From contig NC_052350.1 in assembly GCF_009727055.1 (NCBI RefSeq), positions 34,062,172-34,126,171 on the forward strand: a stretch of 64,000 nt of DNA. The letters are read 5' to 3'. Under the pieces are notes generated by a model. That model did not search any database. It worked only from the letters and a program-made list of their open reading frames with translations, and was not told where the DNA came from. The translations under genes and the position numbers were made by a program. Source of the stretch: Benincasa hispida (lineage: Eukaryota; Streptophyta; Magnoliopsida; Cucurbitales; Cucurbitaceae). This document shows positions 1-11,292 of this stretch, one piece after another. Numbering within the stretch: position 1 is the first letter of the stretch; each line of letters opens with the position of its first letter.

Positions 1-231
1 GGAAAAATCCCGGGAGATCACCCAACATAGGATTTTTCCAAGCTAAGCACGCTTAACTTTGGAGTTCTTATGATTGAGCCACCGAAAAGGAAAGTGCACC
101 TTGTTGGTATAGGTAGTAACTTTCAATTCTTTTACCCCTTTCTTAACCATATTTTCATGTCCTCAGGATCCCTCTTATTCGGATGTGATACCAGTTCATT
201 CATGTACCCATCTTGAATTTGGGTCGTTACA
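1..231 (-). mobile_element. Gypsy LTR, start-of-LTR fragment
   Basis: Read on the minus strand, this begins TGTAACGACCC at 231, a typical plant Gypsy LTR start, and runs off the window edge at 1. The same sequence recurs inverted at 7109-7288 with scattered mismatches, which supports LTR identity. The plus-strand sequence after 231 is a different, Copia-type LTR, so the Gypsy element appears to lie in or against that Copia. Only the LTR end is visible and no coding region of this copy is in the window. Confidence 0.7.
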
Positions 232-2056
232 CACTTTGTATTTAATAAAAAACAATGATCCAACACGTTCATATAGGAGACACGCGAGTGGGGGTACCCT
301 GTGCAATGAGTTTGCATAAGACCAAACCACGAAATTGTAACCACTAGATGTAACTCCGTTGACTAGTTAGGTTCCTATTTCAATAGGATGACCTAGACAA
401 CTTAGTCTTACTCCTGAGTATATTATGAACTCCTGTTCAGAAGGACTTGTCCTTTTATTTGTATGGGTTAGAGTAGCTAGTTCGCTTACTCAATATGCCT
501 ACCATTTTGGGGATAAGACTGAGTGGGTAGCTGGGAACATAATCATACAAGATAGATTTCAGTCATTCTTGACTTTAGGGTAAGTAGATGAGTGTTCCCT
601 TAAGTGGTGTCTTCGAGACTTGAACAAAGAGCCCTAACCTCTCACTCATCCGAGAGGGGTTTTTGTTTAATTGTTGGACCATAAACATGTTGTTCATTAA
701 AGAAGCACTGGTATTTAAGGATGTATAGGTAACCCAGGGGTAAAACGATAATTTGACTCAGCTGGTATTACGAACACTCGTGAATGACTAACTTGTTATT
801 ATTGGTCTATATCCGTGGACACAAAAACATATCTGTAGTGAGAAGAGTGCAACTGTGGGTCGTTAGTGGAGTATACTCACAGTTAACGAATATTGATTAA
901 TTTGGTTAATGAGTTTAGCCAATTAATCTCACATCTTGGAGCTTCTGCTCTGTATGTCCATTATGTCACCTTTCTAGCTTGTAAAGGGTATTAAGGTAAT
1001 CTGTCATTAAATTGAATTTGAAATGTTCAAATTTAGAATTTAGAATTTTTTAATATATGCTAATACATTTTAATATAAATTTTAATTTTAGACTTTATTA
1101 TTAATTTTGGATATGATTCAAAATTAATAAACGAGAGAAGAAATATTTGAAAGGATTTCAAATAGTAATTTAATATGAATAAGATTCATATTGAAAACTA
1201 TAGGTTAAAAATAATATGCATTAAAACTATAGGTTAAATGAGAGACATGTTTTTTAAGATGATTCAAATGAGAAACTAAATTAAATATGTGGTATTTAAT
1301 TGGATGATTAATTAATTATTTAATTTAATTTAATTTTGAATTTAATTAAATTGATAAAATCAAAACTATAGGTTAAATTTAATATACATTAGATGCACAT
1401 TAATACTATTTGTTTTATTAGAGGAAATCATTTAAATATGATTTAAATGATCATTTAATTAAATATGATTTAAATGATCATTTAATTAAATATGATTTAA
1501 TTAATAAATTTAATTTAATTTAATTCAATTTATTTAATTTAAATTTAACAAATTAACTCCCCATTTTAGGAAAGTTACGAGAAAACATGGAATCGATCCC
1601 ATGTTTTTCTCTCCCTCTCTCACCATCCCTCTCTCACCATCTCTCTCTAACAAAAGGGTTTTGTTTTTTAGGGATGAAGAGGCTCTCAAGCTCTCTGTGT
1701 GTATTTTTTTAGTTCTGAGAAAAGAAAGAAAATCATTCTATAACATTCCAAAATCTCAAAAGAGAATCCCACAATTCTTCATAGTCTCAATTCCCTATAA
1801 GAATAGAGAGGGTTCCAAGTTGTGGTGCCCAATCCCAATTCAACAGAGAAATTCTACAAAATTGTCAAAATGTTTGTAAGGTAAGATTTCTTCCCTTATA
1901 TAACTAGTCTTTTTGGGAATTGCATGCTTAATCGATATTATCTTTTATCCCAATGCAAAAATTGTTTTTGAGTTTAAATGCCATTTTAAAAAAACAAAAA
2001 AACAAAATGGTTATGCATTTTGGCTTCCGCTCTGCCTTAGCGTTTTCATCCCTTCA
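232..2056 (+). mobile_element. Copia A, 5' LTR (5'-truncated)
   Basis: This matches the long LTRs of the related Copia copies at 42352-43647 and 49709-51807. Shared landmarks are the block around 250-310, the line of CTCTCAC...GAGAGG near 640-660 and the AT-rich U3/U5 stretch. About 300 bases are missing from the start. The end is fixed by a terminal CA at 2055-2056, directly followed by a methionine-initiator tRNA primer site. The stretch 1000-1560 is almost pure A/T. A CT-rich tract near 1600-1650 may mark the transcribed part of the LTR. Confidence 0.75.
1441..1500 (+). repeat. perfect 27-bp tandem duplication
   Basis: Two identical 27-bp units (1441-1467, 1468-1494) plus six bases of a third lie inside the Copia A LTR. 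Each unit holds the palindromic core ATTTAAATGATCATTTAAT. Perfect identity inside an otherwise eroded LTR points to recent slippage. Confidence 0.9.
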
Positions 2057-2058
2057 GT

Positions 2059-2070
2059 TGGTATCAGAGA
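2059..2070 (+). other. primer binding site, Copia A
   Basis: TGGTATCAGAGA lies two bases after the LTR end. It matches the 3' end of plant initiator methionine tRNA (TGGTATCAGAGC) at 11 of 12 positions. It fixes the LTR boundary and the plus orientation of the element. Confidence 0.85.
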
Positions 2071-4186
2071 CAAAATGTATTATCTATTTTTCCATTAAAT
2101 TTTTTTTTCATTGTTTTGGTGGGATTTACTACATTATGAATGTTATGGTTTGCAATTGAATATTTTCTGCAATATTTGGCCTTAGATTTACAATTTTGAT
2201 ATGATCAAGGTAAATGCCCCTGTGTTTTTTGGCATTATTATTGTAAATCATTCCTCTTTAAGTCCTGTCTAGAATTAAGGTCCGTGTCGATGAAGATTGA
2301 GACCAATTTGGCCAAAAATCGCAATTCTGCCAACATTTTGCATCATTGTACAATTCTACAGAGAACTAGGGTTTGCAAAGCGAGTCGGGTTCGACTACAG
2401 TTCAGTTGTGGTTCGGTTGGCTTGGGTTGGCTTGGTTCATAGGTTGGTGATCCGGTTCAGGCCGGTTTAGGTTGCATGGTCCGGTTCTAGAGCTGCAGAA
2501 GAAATTTTAGGATAAAAATAGCTAAATTAGTGTGATTTACTGCTTTATTTTATCCTAGGGACCAAAATTGCAGGATCATTTGCTATCTAAATGCTTTGTG
2601 AATGAAATTTAAATAAATTCCACCTTAGGTTAAGCATGTTCATGCATTTTTTGTATATTATAAGTGTCATAATGTATGGTATGAAATACATGATTTATAA
2701 TTTCAAGGTTTATTTAATGTATGTGATATGTTAAATATATGAAATTGGAGAAACATATTGCATGACATTAATTAGAAAGTATAATTAGTTATATTTATTA
2801 ATGTATATGAATATGCTTGGTTGATTTTCATAATATTATATAAATGTTATATTTAATTAAAAATCAACATGCATTGAGCTTGACACATCCATAACTTAAT
2901 ATAATGGTCATATTAAAGTCATGAAATGCTTGTAATATGGTTTAATTTTTTAATTAGGATATGATTGTTAGTTAATTAAAATCATAGTGAGCATGTTATA
3001 AGAATTAATGATTAGCAGCCATTAACCTATAACAACGAGTTGCGTGCAAACATAGAAACTTAGAAAAAATATATTGATTTTAAATTTTTAAAAATTAATT
3101 AGAATTAAGATCACATTTCTAATTAGGTTAGAATAATTACTTAGTTTTGTTTAAAATAGTTTTAAAATTGACTAAGTAGGACAAATAGGATTAAGGTTAT
3201 AAGGGAACTCAACCGATACAATTATGACTAGACTAGAGGTATTTAAATTGACGGTTTACGTAACACCTCCTAACTGGGAACTGGATCGAAACCTGAGTTG
3301 AATCAACCGATGTATTATTAGCATGCAATGTCACTAGGTAAATTAAATGGTCTAATACAAATAGAACTTTAGTATAATGATTTTATTATAAGAGTTATAA
3401 TAGGCATAGACTTAGATAGATTTATTACAGGAATTTAGTTAAGTAAAACAAAATCCTAAAATAATTAGACCATTTTAGTGGGAGAAGAATGGTACAGAAG
3501 ATATATAACTTTTACGCTCTCACGTCCCTTAGAGTTCACACCATGAGATCCATGCTCAATTTCGTGTCTCCCTGGGCACAACTTCCCTTCGGAAAGTGTG
3601 TGCATGGGTCAGTATTCAATAAGAGTAATGTTCAGAGTAAGTGGGAGAAGGTCATGTTTCAACATATCCTATAGTCTGCTTCATTAGGTTGCATCATGAG
3701 ATTATTATGATATGCCTGCGTGTCATCCTAGAGTGCCATCCCTTCGATGGGACTGATCACAGGTTTCAAACCAACGCAAACTCTAGAAATGGATAGGTTT
3801 TCTTAGGTTAATTTTAATCAGTTGTCTTTCCTAATGGTAACTTGTTGAAGTGTACCTCTAAAATTCGAAAATGAAAGGGTCACACTTGCAAAATGAATTA
3901 AACGAGTTAATGAATCCTTGAGCAAATTAACAGTCGCTAAGAACTATAGGGATAAGAGTTATTCTGGAATTAGTAATTAGCTGAGATAGTCTCAATTAAG
4001 GGGAGGGATAGCTGATCACCCTTTGATGGCTATTGTCCCATACCTCTGAAGTATCATTGCAAAATCAAATCAATAGTTTATTTAGGGTTCTATGATTGCC
4101 TAATTTTACTAAATTGATTGGATGTTTTGTGTGATGGGTTAAGGAAAATATAACTAAAACAGTCATTTGTTTATTTATTTTTCAGC
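2071..4186 (+). mobile_element. Copia A untranslated leader
   Basis: This is about 2.1 kb between the primer site and gag with no usable reading frame. Length and placement match the 2.3-kb leader of Copia B (55936-58276). The last part, near 4020-4110, resembles the stretch before gag in Copia D (45540-45600), which shows common descent. A GGTT-rich motif cluster sits at 2376-2490. The rest is AT-rich with no motif I can name. Confidence 0.65.
2376..2490 (+). repeat. GGTTCGGTT / CCGGTT motif cluster in leader
   Basis: About ten variants of GGTTCGG, GGTTGG and CCGGTTC are packed into 115 bases, in sharp contrast to the AT-rich surroundings. The cluster starts about 320 bases after the LTR end. 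Copia B has a cluster of a different motif at the equivalent distance (57335-57965). Confidence 0.7.
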
Positions 4187-4626
4187 ATGTCTTCCTCAAT
4201 TATCTCTTTACTTAAAAATGAGAAATTAACCAGTGAATTTTACACAATGTGGAAATCAAACTTGAATTTGATTCTTGTTATCGCTTATCTATGGTTTGTC
4301 TTAACCGAGGAGTGTCATCAGGTCCTCATTCGAAATGTACCCATAAATGTTAGGGATGCATATGACCGTTGGACAAAGGCTAATGAAAAAGCCTGAGTCT
4401 ATATCATGGCGAGTCTATCTGATGTACTCAACAAGAAGCATGAGGTCATGCTCACTGCTCGTGAGATCATGCAGTCCTTCCAGGGTATGTTTGGGCAACC
4501 GTCCATTCAGATCCTGCACAAGGCCCTCAAATACGTTTATAATTCACGTATGAAGGAAGGCCATTCAGTTAGAGAACATGATCTCGACCTGATGCTCCAG
4601 TTCAACATTGCTAAAATGAATGGGGT
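4187..4626 (+). pseudogene. Copia A gag (UBN2 type), truncated
   Basis: The start codon at 4187 opens the capsid-type gag typical of plant Copia elements (UBN2 / gag-polypeptide of LTR copia-type). Landmarks in order are LTSEFYTMWKSN, RDAYDRWTKANEKA, YIMASLSDVL, MFGQPS and HKALKYVYNSRMKEG. It aligns along its length with the gag of Copia B (55935-55483). An in-frame TGA at 4394-4396 stands where a CGA arginine codon would fit, which looks like a C-to-T change. Similarity stops near 4626 and no zinc knuckle, protease or polymerase follows, so the rest of the element has been deleted. Confidence 0.85.
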
Positions 4627-4890
4627 GAAGAGAACATGTTCTTTCTCACCAAAAGCACGTGTTTTTACATTTATGATGCATTTTTCACTCTACACCTTCA
4701 ATTTGGCTACATAATTGTGTCATGAAGACAGACTTTTATTATACTGATAACATAAAAGACTTATTGAGTTTCTTGGCATCTTATACATTCAACATTTAGT
4801 TATTGGAACCCTATTTTCACTCATGATTGAAATTATTTAATTATTGGGATCTACAAGGAGAAACTAACCCAATACAATATGTTACAAAAT
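4627..4890. other. unassigned sequence left of the CACTA element
   Basis: AT-rich sequence with no recognised coding region or repeat. It ends with the AAT that is repeated at 20266-20268. With 20269-20378 it makes up the sequence the CACTA element entered. Confidence 0.5.
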
Positions 4891-5042
4891 CACTACAACA
4901 ATTTTGGGCTTCAATGTCGGTTGAAAAAAGTGCCCTCAGATGTATAATGTCGATTTTAAAAGAAAAAAAATGGATCTTTAATGTTGGTTTTAAACCGACA
5001 TTGAAGATGGGCTACAAGGTTGGTTTAAAACCGACATTATAG
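4891..5042 (+). repeat. CACTA left terminal and subterminal repeats
   Basis: The terminal inverted repeat (4891-4923) is followed by several copies of the subterminal motif AATGTCGGTTTTAA in both orientations, the last pair at about 4982-5041. Such repeats are the usual binding sites of the second CACTA-encoded protein. That role is inferred from the superfamily. Confidence 0.88.
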
Positions 5043-6230
5043 GCCTCTCATTTATTTATTTTTTTTTAACTTTATTAAAAATCAATTTCAAATTAGTAGA
5101 TCTTCTCTCTCCTTTCACTTCACTTTACCAAACCCTCTCTTACGCCAAACCCTCTCATCTCTCAGCTTGGTCGGTTGCCTTCAGTTCGTGGGTTGTTGTC
5201 ACCGGTGCTCTCAGCTTGGTCGTGCACATCATTTCGTGGGTTGTCGTCATCGGTGTTCATTGGTTTTCGTCGGCGCATGGGTGTTGTCGAGGTGTTCTCA
5301 TGGGTTTTCGTCATCAGTTTTTCTTTGTGTTTTTCGGTTGTTTTTCGTGGGGTTTCTGCGCCGGCACGTTCTTCGCCAACGCGTTCTTGAAGTGTCGTGT
5401 TCTTTAAGTGGGGTTTGGGTCTAGCTGGTTCCGATCATAGAGGTGGGTCATTGGCATCATGGTCGACTCGTTGTTTGTCAGATCTGTCGTCTCAACTCTG
5501 TTCGCAAAGGTCCGGTGCTCACCAACATTCCAATCTTCGAGCTTCGGTTTGGATCTCTTCTAGTTTGTGGGTTGTTTAAGTTGTTTGCTTGGAAAGGTAT
5601 AATTTTATTTTCATACGAAATTTCAATTTAGTAATTTAAAGTTATTTAATTCAATTTATTTTTATTTTAATTATTAAGCTTATTGAAATGTTGGAATTAA
5701 ATTAGTTGAAAAATATATACTTGGTTGGTAGTCTTGAAATTTGTTGATCATTGATTGGTGTGATCAAGTGTTATTTCATTAATTTTATATTTTGTTCCAA
5801 TTAAGCTTCTTTAAATTTGTTGATGTTGGAATGAAATTAGTTGAAAAATATGTACTTGGTTGATAGTCTTGCTTGGTGTGGTTTAAGTATATATCGAAAT
5901 ACTTTTCTTTCAATAATATATAAACTAATTTGGTCTTACTTGGATGATTAAGTTTGATTGATGTGGTTCAAATGTTATTTCATTAATTTTATGTCTTGTT
6001 CCAAAGGTTAAGCTTCTTGAAATTTGTTAATGTTTGAATGAAATTATTTAAAAAAAACATGTACTTGGTTGATAATCTTGCTTGGTGTAGTTGAAGTGCA
6101 TATTAGAACCAATTTGTTAATGTTTTAGGAATTATTGTTGCTAATGGTTAAATTTACAAGCTTACGGTTACGTAATTTTCCTTTATTATTGTTTTTCTTT
6201 TTTGTAGATTAAGTTTCATATTTTACAATC
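5043..6230 (+). other. CACTA 5' region before tnp2
   Basis: The stretch 5100-5580 is richer in G and C than its surroundings and contains a tandem pair (5159-5207 and 5208-5255) that starts CTCTCAGCTTGGTCG. From 5676 to about 6110 there are three diverged copies of a longer unit; AAGCTT marks their starts at 5676, 5803 and 6010. Short frames at 5167-5580 overlap in all three phases and look fortuitous. This is probably the untranslated leader and an intron of the transposase transcript. Confidence 0.5.
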
Positions 6231-7108
6231 ATGGATAAGTCATGGATGAAAATGAATAGAATGTCAGCTAAGTATAGTTTAGGAGTCGAGATGTTTTTTA
6301 AAAATGGCCTACAACATTCAAATATACTAAATGTCATGAGTTGTCCATGTTTGAAATGTGTAAATGCAAAGACTCTAAATGTAAACAAAATAAGAGATCA
6401 CTTATTCTTTAATCGTATAGATCAAAGTTATCAGACATGGATTTTTCACGGTGAATCATTACCGATTAAGAGAAACAATGAAAATGTGTCTACTAGTGAA
6501 AGAGACAAAGTTGTTGAGGATGATGTTGATGTTGATGATAGAAGTTGAATGTTTGAGGCTGCATACAATAACTATTTTAATAAAAATAATCCGATAATTT
6601 TGAAGAATTATTAAATGATAGATGGAGCGATAAAGGTTTCACTGAGTTGTTGGAATTAATTCATGACATATTACCTAGTCCTAATGAAATTCCAACTTGT
6701 ACTTATGAAGCAAAAAATATGTTGGGTACTCTTGGAATGAAATAGGAGAAGATTCATGCATGTAGCAACGATTGTTTCTTGTTTAGAAAAGAAGTCTCTA
6801 ATGTAAATGTATGCCCCATTTGTGGTACGTCAAGATGGAAGCTTCAAAAAATTTAGAGGAAAGGGCTAAGAATATCCCAACAAAAGTCATGTAGTATTTT
6901 TCCCCAATTTCAAGATTTGAAAGAATGTTTTGAGGTAAAGAAACAACAAGTTTATTGACGTGGCATGTTAAAAAAAAAAAAAAAGAAACAGATGGTTTAT
7001 TAAAACATCCCAAAGATGCCCTATCGTGGAAAAAAAATAGACAATTTGTTGCCAGAGTTTGTGTCAGAAGCTAGAAATCTTCGTCTTGCTCTTTCGAAAG
7101 ATGGGGTA
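6231..7108 (+). pseudogene. tnp2: CACTA tnp2 transposase, 5' part
   Basis: The ATG at 6231 opens a transposase-associated domain (Pfam PF13963 type): MDKSWMKMNR, SCPCLKCVNA and RDHLFFNRIDQSYQTWIFHGE in order. A TGA at 6546-6548 breaks the frame, after which family-typical text continues (LPSPNEIPTCTYEAK, VCPICGTSRW), with frame disruptions at an A-run near 6969-6983 and at 7028-7036. The part ends at 7108, where the Gypsy element inserted. The gene resumes at 12419 in the same product. The tnp2 protein would cut at the CACTA ends, but this copy is non-functional. Confidence 0.85.
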
Positions 7109-7288
7109 TGTAACAACCTGAGTTTAGGAGGGGTACATGAATGAACCGATATCACATTCGAATGAGAGGGATCCTGAGGACATGAAAGTATGTTTAAGAA
7201 AGGCTTAAAAGAATTGAAAGTTACTACCTATACCAACAAGGTGCACCTTCCTTTTCGGTGGCTCAATCATAAGAACTCCAAAGTTAAG
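7109..7288 (+). mobile_element. 5' LTR remnant of the nested Gypsy
   Basis: This is the reverse complement of window positions 231 down to about 52, with scattered mismatches. It is the first part of an LTR, and similarity ends abruptly at about 7288, where gag-like sequence starts. There is no primer binding site, so most of the LTR and the leader are missing. Confidence 0.75.
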
Positions 7289-7900
7289 ATGTTGGAAGGA
7301 CTCGTGTTGGTTGCTCCAAATCTACCTATGACCCAAATTGATGAAAAGGCGATAGAAGCTAGAATTAGTGAAGCCGTTGCATCCTCTCTAATGGGAAAGC
7401 TACAGGAACACGATGGTAGGACAGACTGCCCAAACCCAGGCTCAGGAAGAACCGGTGCCACCCGAGTAGTTATAACAAACCCGACCGTGGGATAGAGACA
7501 TGTAGGGTCTGTCTTTTGAGGCTACAGCCACCGAGGCAGCGAGGACAGAGAGATTCATCCAGGGCCTGAGGAGCGGATTGCAAGGGATGGTGTATGCCTT
7601 GGATCTCAAGACGTATGCTGTGGCACTACGGGCCACCATGAGGATTGATGCTGACGCCCAGGTGGGAGAGGAATACAGGAGGTCGCTTGGGATTGGGACC
7701 TCCGTAGGTCAGAAAAGGAAGGCTGAACACAGGGCTCCCGATATGTACCACTTGTGGGAAGCGACACTGGGGACGTTGTCTAGCTGGCTCTGGGATCTAT
7801 TTTCGATGTGGCCAGAAGAGGCATATGTCAGATAGATGCCCGAGGAGGAACATGCCTGAACATAGGGGCCAGCCCGTAAGTTCATTTCAGGGAGGCTCGT
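7289..7900 (+). pseudogene. Gypsy gag with two zinc knuckles (broken)
   Basis: Fragments of a capsid-type gag are readable: RFIQGLRSGLQGMVYALDL, then a linker with GQKRKAEHRAP. In the next frame come two adjacent knuckles, CTTCGKRHWGRC and CGQKRHMSDRC (about 7745-7843). The frame change between linker and knuckles marks a single-base indel near 7735. The central retrotransposon gag domain before 7500 is missing or unrecognisable, which fits the 5' deletion. Confidence 0.75.
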
Positions 7901-8409
7901 GTCGTCAGCAACAACAGGGTAGGGTGTTTTCTACCACTTGGCGTGAGGCCGAGAAGTCAGGCACAGTGGTGACAGGTACACTTTCCATTTTGGGGCATCA
8001 TACTTTAGTTTTATTTGACTCTGGTTCTTTGCATTTGTTTATATCTGTTGTATTTGTGAGGCATGCCATGTTAGACTCAGAGCGTTCGCTATTTACATTG
8101 TCCATTTCCACTCCATCAAGAGAGATCATGTTAGCTACATAAAAAATAAAAGTATGTCAGGTAGAGGTAACCAATCCCGCATTAGATGTAACCTTGATAA
8201 TTTTAGATATGCACGATTTTGATGTGATATTGAGCATGGATTGGTTAGTTGCTAATCATGCCAGCATAGATTGCTCCCGTAAGGAGATCATCTTTAACCC
8301 TCCTACAGGAGCTAGTTTTAAGTTTAAAGGGGTTGAGACCGTAGTGCTACCCAAAGTGATTTCAGCATTGTAGGCCAGTAGACTATTCGACCAAGGAGCT
8401 TGGAGCTTT
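7901..8409 (+). pseudogene. Gypsy aspartic protease (broken)
   Basis: The retropepsin-like active site LFDSGSLHLFIS keeps the Asp-Ser-Gly triad. It is followed by LDMHDFDVILSMDWL, the conserved flap and second-domain text of plant Gypsy proteases. In-frame stops near 8140 and 8371 interrupt the reading frame. The protease would cut the gag-pol polyprotein in the particle, but this copy cannot. Confidence 0.8.
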
Positions 8410-9300
8410 ATGGCCAGTATGGTGGAGGCTAGAGAGACTGAAGTCACCTTGACTTCGGAGCCAGTAGTGAGGGATTTTCCAGACGTTTTTTCAGAGGATC
8501 TTCCCACATTGCCCCTGCGGCGGGAGATAAATTTTGTTATTGAGGTGGAGCCAGGCACAACCCCTATTTTGAAGGCTCCATACAGGATGGCCTCGGTAGA
8601 GTTGAAGGAACTGAAGGTCCAATTGCAGGAGTTGTTGGACAAGGGTTTCATACACCCTAGTGTGTCACCATGGGGTGCACCTGTTTTTTTTTGTGAAAAA
8701 GAAGGATGGATCGTTACGTCTGTGCATCGATTACAGAGAGCTGAACAAGGTGACCATTAAGAACTAGTATCCCCTTCTCAGGATTGATGATTTGTTTGAC
8801 CAGTTGCAGGGAGCTACAGTATTCTCTAAGATTGATCTCTGGTCAGGATAGCACCAGCTGAGAATAAAAGACAGTGACATACCCAAGACAGCTTTTCATT
8901 CGAGGTATGAACATTATAAGTTCATAGTGATGTCGTTCGGTCTAACGAATGCACCAACAGTGTTCATGGATTTAATGAATAGGGTGTTCAAGGAATTTCT
9001 TGACACCTTTGTGATTGTTTTTATTGATAACATCTTGGTTTATTCCAAGATAGAGGCCGAGCATGGGGAGCATTTGTGGAAACTTTTGGAGACGTTGAGG
9101 GCCAATAAGTTGTATGCTAAGTTTTCTAAATGTGAATTTTGGTTGAGCCAGGTGTCCTTCCTAGGGCATGTAGTATTGAAGGAAGGTGTCTCGATGAATC
9201 TTGCAAAGGTTGAGGCAGTTACGAGTTGGGCTCGTCCAACCACAGTCAGTGAGGTGCACCGTTTTTTGGGGTTAGCAAATAACTATGACAATTTGTAAAG
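8410..9300 (+). pseudogene. Gypsy reverse transcriptase, catalytic Asp lost
   Basis: RT signatures in order: [73 protein letters not shown] and [15 protein letters not shown]. The catalytic box reads [10 protein letters not shown] instead of FIDDILVYS. The second Asp is Asn (AAC at 9029-9031), consistent with a G-to-A change. Several tryptophan codons have become TAG and there is a frameshift at about 8690. This domain copied element RNA into DNA. Confidence 0.9.
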
Positions 9301-9960
9301 AACTTCTCTCGCATAGCCACCCTATTGACTCAGTTGACCCGGAAGGGAGCAACATTTGTTTGGAATGAGGCTTGTGAAAACAGTTTCCAGGACCTCAAGC
9401 AGAGGTTGGTTTCTGCCCCAGTTCTTACAATACCGGATGGATCAGGTGGTTTTGTCATTTACAGTGATGCGTCCAAAAAGGGGTTGGGATGTGTATTGAT
9501 GCAGTAAGGCAGAGTAGTTGTTTACGATTCACGTTAGCTAAAGAAGCAGGAACAGAATTATCCCATGCACGACTTGGAGTTAGCAGTAGTGGTTTTTGCT
9601 CTCAAGATCTGGAGACATTACTTATATGGAGAGAAGATACAAATCTTCACCGACCACAAGAGTTTGAAGTACTTTCACTCAGAAAGAGTTCAACATGAGG
9701 CAAAGAAGGTGGTTGGAGCTGGTGAAGGATTATGACTGTGAAATTTTGTATCACCTGGGAAAAGAAAATGTAGTGGCAGATGCTCTAAGCAGAAAGGTGG
9801 TTCATTCAGTAGCCCTCATTACCAGACAGACTCACTTTTGTAGGGAACTAGAGAGGGCAGAGATTGCAGTGGCCATGGGAAAGGTCATGAAAAAGTTAGC
9901 ACAGTAGTCGGTTCGACCGAGTCTAAGGCAGCAGATTATTGATGCATAGTGAGATGACCC
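9301..9960 (+). pseudogene. Gypsy RNase H domain (broken)
   Basis: IYSDASKKGLGCVLMQ (about 9460-9505) is the N-terminal RNase H strand with its catalytic Asp. [22 protein letters not shown] and [11 protein letters not shown] follow in other frames. [14 protein letters not shown] (about 9758-9798) is the conserved link to the integrase region. A stop at 9505-9507 and two frame changes break it. Confidence 0.88.
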
Positions 9961-10910
9961 TAATTTAGAAGAGAGAGTTTGTAGGGTGGAGTCAGGCCAG
10001 GATGATGAATTCTCAGTTTCAGTAGAAGGTGGCCTCCTTTATCAAGGGCATTTGTGTGTGCTAGCAGTTAGTGATATTAAAGATGAGTTGTTGTTAGAGG
10101 CTCATAGTTCCTTATTTTCGATTCACCCCGCAGCACCAAGATGTATCGCGACGTGAAACGTTACTACTAGTGGAATGATATGAAAAGAGAGGTTGTAGAG
10201 TTCATCAGTAAGTGCTTGGTGTGCCAGCAGGTGAAAGCTTCGAGGTAGAAACCAACAGGCTTGTTACAACCATTGAGTGTACCAGAATGGAAGTGGGAGC
10301 ATGTGTTTATGGACTTCATCGTGGGGTTGCCTCAGATAGTCAAAGGTTTCACTGTGATATGGGTTATGATAGACAAACTTACGAAGTTAGCACATTTCAT
10401 ACCTGGGAAGTCCATCTTTTCAATTAATAAATGGGCACAGATATACATGAAGGAGGTGGTGAGATTGCATAGAGTGCTCGTGTCCATCGTGTCAGACAGA
10501 GACCTCGTTTCATGTCTAACAGCTATTGGAAGACATGTTGCATGCCTGTGCCATAGAGTTTTCGAGAAGCTGGGATGCTCACTTGCATTTAATGGAGTTT
10601 GCTTATAATAACAGCTACCAGTCCACTATTGGGATGTCACCATTTGATGCCCTATATGGGAAGAGTTGCAGGTCCTCTGTGTGTTGGGAAGAGGTAGGAG
10701 AGAGGAAATTGTTAGGACCTGAATTAGTTCAAGCCACGAATAAGGCAATACAGAAGATCAGGGCTTGTATGCAAACAGCTCAGAGCAGACAGAAGAGCTA
10801 TGCCGATGTAAGATGTAAGGATCTAGAATTTGAGACTGGTGTGAAAGTATTCTTAAAAGTGGCACCCATGAAAGGTATTCTGAGTTTGGCAGGAAGGGAA
10901 AGTTGAGTCC
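9961..10910 (+). pseudogene. Gypsy integrase, catalytic core deleted
   Basis: The HHCC-type zinc region is visible at 10110-10240, ending FISKCLVCQQVKA. The core has WEHVFMDFIVGLP (first Asp) and VSIVSDRD (second Asp). From there the sequence jumps at about 10510 to EDMLHACAIEF and HLMEFAYNNSYQSTIGMSPF, so roughly 100 bases that would hold the third catalytic residue (Glu) are gone. This copy cannot integrate. Confidence 0.88.
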
Positions 10911-11257
10911 GATATTCATTGGTCCTTTCGAGGTCCTGGAACGAGTTGGCCCCGTAGCTTACCAATTGACATTACCCCCAACACTGTCTTCAATTCATAA
11001 TGTCTTCCATGTTTCGATGCTAAGGAAGTATGTGGCAGATCTGTCCCATGTAGTTGATTACGAGCCCTTATAGTTGAATGACAACTTGAGCTACAAGGAG
11101 AAGCCTATAAAGATCCTTGCCAGAGAGGTAAAGTCATTGTGCCGCTGGTAAATTGCTTTTGTGAAAGTCCTGTGGCAGAATCACCAGTTCAAGGAGGCTA
11201 CCTGGGAGCGAGAGGATGGGATGAAGGCCAAGTATCTGGAGTTTTTTCAAGAATGAA
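10911..11257 (+). pseudogene. Gypsy chromodomain-like C-terminus
   Basis: After [15 protein letters not shown] the tail reads KILAREVKSLCRW, then ATWEREDGMKAKYLEFFQE and a TGA at 11255-11257. This is the usual end of plant Tekay/Del-type chromoviruses, where the chromodomain steers integration toward marked chromatin. TAG codons at the positions of Gln or Trp interrupt it. Confidence 0.8.
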
Positions 11258-11281
11258 CTTTCAAGGACGAAAGTTCTTTCA

Positions 11282-11292
11282 GGAGGGAAGAA
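11282..11292 (+). other. polypurine tract, nested Gypsy
   Basis: GGAGGGAAGAA stands immediately before the TG of the 3' LTR at 11293. It is the plus-strand primer for reverse transcription. Confidence 0.85.

Noticed and set aside
5167..5631. Cluster of overlapping short frames in the CACTA 5' region
   Set aside because: They overlap in all three phases, have no domain, and sit in a tandemly duplicated, probably untranslated segment.
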